DNA of 64,000 nt from Acidobacteriota bacterium (lineage in GTDB: Bacteria; Acidobacteriota; Blastocatellia; Pyrinomonadales; Pyrinomonadaceae), in contig QQUY01000001.1 of assembly GCA_003385635.1 (NCBI GenBank), forward strand, positions 2,643,001 to 2,707,000, read 5' to 3'. Positions 62,818 to 64,000 of this stretch are shown one piece after another (positions within the stretch are counted from its first letter, which is position 1; every line of letters starts with the position of its first letter). The position numbers were made by a program, and so were the translations under genes. The notes beneath the pieces are model-generated. The model ran no database searches. It was not told where the DNA came from and saw only the letters and a program-made list of their open reading frames with translations.

Positions 62818-62949
62818 GGTCTGCTCCGAAAAACTAGAATTTTACGGAAATTCTTGTGATATGCAATGTTGTTGTGTTAGATTCTTCGTGTCCTACGACC
62901 TACCAACCAATTTGAAATTCAACAAATTATAAGGAGAAGCTAACTGATA

Positions 62950-63363
62950 ATGGCAGACCACGGTAAATCTGTTTTCGATATGGACGCGAATGTCGTAGCG
63001 CTTCTGTGCTACGTCCTGAACTTTGTTTGTTATTTGGGACTGGTCCTCAGCATCATCGTCATAATCCAGGACAAGACAAACAAACTCGCTCGATTTCACG
63101 CTTGGCAGTCGATTCTCCTTTTGGTGGTTCCTGTCGTGTTGACGGTCGTGCTCACGATCCTTTCCTTCGTTGGAATAATGATCGACGCGGTCATCGGGTT
63201 CCCGATCTTCACGCTTATTACTACACTGCTGTACCTCTTGCTGGCACTCATCGGCCTGCTCGTGCTTGTGGGAGTTATCCTTGCGGCGATCAAAGCGGTC
63301 AACGGTGAGATCTACAAGCTCCCGGTCGTTGGAAATATGGCTGAGAAGTACGCGGGAGTCTAG
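62950..63363 (+). CDS. DUF4870-like membrane protein
   Basis: 137 aa with three or four helices. FDMDANVVALLCYVLNFVCYLGLVLSIIVI and LARFHAWQSILLLVVPVVL form the DUF4870 pattern (R-F-H-A-x-Q), as in Tic20-like proteins. Function unknown. AAGGAG lies 14 bases before the ATG, farther than usual. A close paralogue follows 37 bp downstream. Confidence 0.82.
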   Translation: MADHGKSVFDMDANVVALLCYVLNFVCYLGLVLSIIVIIQDKTNKLARFHAWQSILLLVVPVVLTVVLTILSFVGIMIDAVIGFPIFTLITTLLYLLLALIGLLVLVGVILAAIKAVNGEIYKLPVVGNMAEKYAGV

Positions 63364-63374
63364 CAACCCAGATC

Positions 63375-63396
63375 AGCCGGGCCCGGCCCGGCTTTT
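63375..63396 (+). terminator. Hairpin with T-run between twin DUF4870 genes
   Basis: AGCCGGGC-CCG-GCCCGGCT is a perfect 8-bp stem (63375-63393), followed by TTTATT. The ATG of the next gene is at 63400. It may act as a terminator or attenuator. Confidence 0.75.
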
Positions 63397-63399
63397 ATT

Positions 63400-63783
63400 A
63401 TGGAAAACGAAAAATCAGCTCTCGGGCTGGACGGCAATATCACGGCTTTACTGGGCTACATAATCCCTCTGGTGGGCCTTATCCTGATCTTCATCGAGAA
63501 AGAGAACAGGTTCGTAAGGTTTCACGCATTCCAGACGGTGCTGTATGCAGTCGGGTTTATCGTGATCTACATCGCGTCCTTTATTCTGATCGGTGTCGTT
63601 TCGGCAGTGCTCGCGGCGATTTCGGACGTTCTTGCGCTCGTCAGCATTCTGTTCTGGTTCATTCCGCTTGTGCTTTGGCTGGGATGGCTGGTCGGGCTGA
63701 TCTATGCGGCGGTCAAGTCGTATGGAGGAGCGATGTTCAAGTTCCCGGTCATAGGGAATCTTGCCGAAAAGTGGTCCAGCTAG
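63400..63783 (+). CDS. DUF4870-like membrane protein, paralogue
   Basis: 127 aa. LDGNITALLGYIIPLVGLILI, RFVRFHAFQTVLYAVGF and YGGAMFKFPVIGNLAEKW parallel the preceding gene (LARFHAWQ and KLPVVGNMAEKY), so the two arose by duplication. Three helices. There is no SD: the terminator-like hairpin fills the leader up to 4 bases from the ATG. Expression may depend on coupling or on a start further in. Confidence 0.82.
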   Translation: MENEKSALGLDGNITALLGYIIPLVGLILIFIEKENRFVRFHAFQTVLYAVGFIVIYIASFILIGVVSAVLAAISDVLALVSILFWFIPLVLWLGWLVGLIYAAVKSYGGAMFKFPVIGNLAEKWSS

Positions 63784-63790
63784 AAAGCTC

Positions 63791-64000
63791 TTAGCCGAAC
63801 ACCCGCGCGAACACCTTATCGACGTTCCGCAGGTAATGATTCAGATCAAAGACACGGTCAATTTCTTCAGGTGAAAGCCTGGAAGAAATGTCCGTGTCTT
63901 GTTTTATGAGTTGATAGTAGTTTCCGCCTTCGTCCCACACCTTCATCGCGTTCCTTTGCGTCCAGGCATAAGCGTCTTCGCGGGTGACTCCCTTCTGGGT
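63791..64000 (-). CDS. purB: Adenylosuccinate lyase, C-terminal part
   Basis: The last 69 codons and the stop are present; the gene continues beyond the window. TQKGVTREDAYAWTQRNAMK, LSPEEIDRVFDLNHYLRNVD and a final VFARVFG are the PurB C terminus. The enzyme acts twice in purine synthesis. It sits upstream of purS-purQ on the same strand, with the two plus-strand DUF4870 genes lying between. Confidence 0.93.
   Translation of the reverse strand, partial: TQKGVTREDAYAWTQRNAMKVWDEGGNYYQLIKQDTDISSRLSPEEIDRVFDLNHYLRNVDKVFARVFG

Overview
The window reads as a chromosomal stretch of a Gram-negative heterotroph, most likely an Acidobacteriota of the Blastocatellia/Pyrinomonadaceae type. This is inferred from gene content: an alternative complex III plus caa3-type oxidase cluster, LolA/LolD-type envelope genes, many exported M28, amidohydrolase and MBL-fold enzymes, a DUF1428 protein, and an encapsulin-type ferritin. 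No rRNA, tRNA, phage, IS or CRISPR was recognised. Every gene I accept from position 80 to 59741 lies on the minus strand. Plus-strand genes appear only after that.

Layout. 80-13601: exported unknowns, an M28 peptidase, an MscS channel, a SIMPL protein, a tandem DUF1428 protein, GNAT enzymes, an MBL-fold hydrolase and an orphan EncFtn ferritin. 13639-25706: a thioesterase, three methyltransferases, OsmC, SnoaL-like proteins, inorganic pyrophosphatase, DinB, a ribosome hibernation factor next to a bacterial eRF1-like protein (baeRF type), and small membrane proteins. 26293-30424: a tightly overlapping five-gene operon of two amidohydrolases, two membrane proteins (one only 59 aa) and a tRNA-binding-fold protein. 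31005-42187: ZIP transporter with a glycosyltransferase, modABC molybdate transporter, AqpZ, MATE pump, DHFR-like reductase, radical SAM protein and LolA. 42315-44439: LolD-type ATPase and a lipoprotein. 44652-58516: the respiratory block, transcribed actA-B-C-D-E-F, a small membrane protein, SCO, then cox subunits II-I-III-IV, ending in a rho-independent terminator. 58806-64000: ROK kinase, DedA, an exported unknown, purQ, purS, twin DUF4870 proteins and the C-terminal end of purB.

The respiratory block is one functional unit. Quinol is oxidised by ActABCDEF, electrons pass through ActA/ActE hemes to the cytochrome c domain fused to oxidase subunit II, and SCO helps build the CuA site.

The striking part is the spaces between genes. 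They are filled with degenerate tandem arrays of period 7 (at least eight sequence families) or period 9, plus larger multi-hairpin elements. Thirteen genes have their stop codon inside an array unit. One nonamer family also sits in frame inside actB, where it encodes a Pro/Gln/Thr-rich linker. One 150-bp multi-hairpin element occurs twice with three compensatory base-pair changes in a stem, which indicates that structure is maintained. I regard this repeat system as the main candidate for something undescribed.
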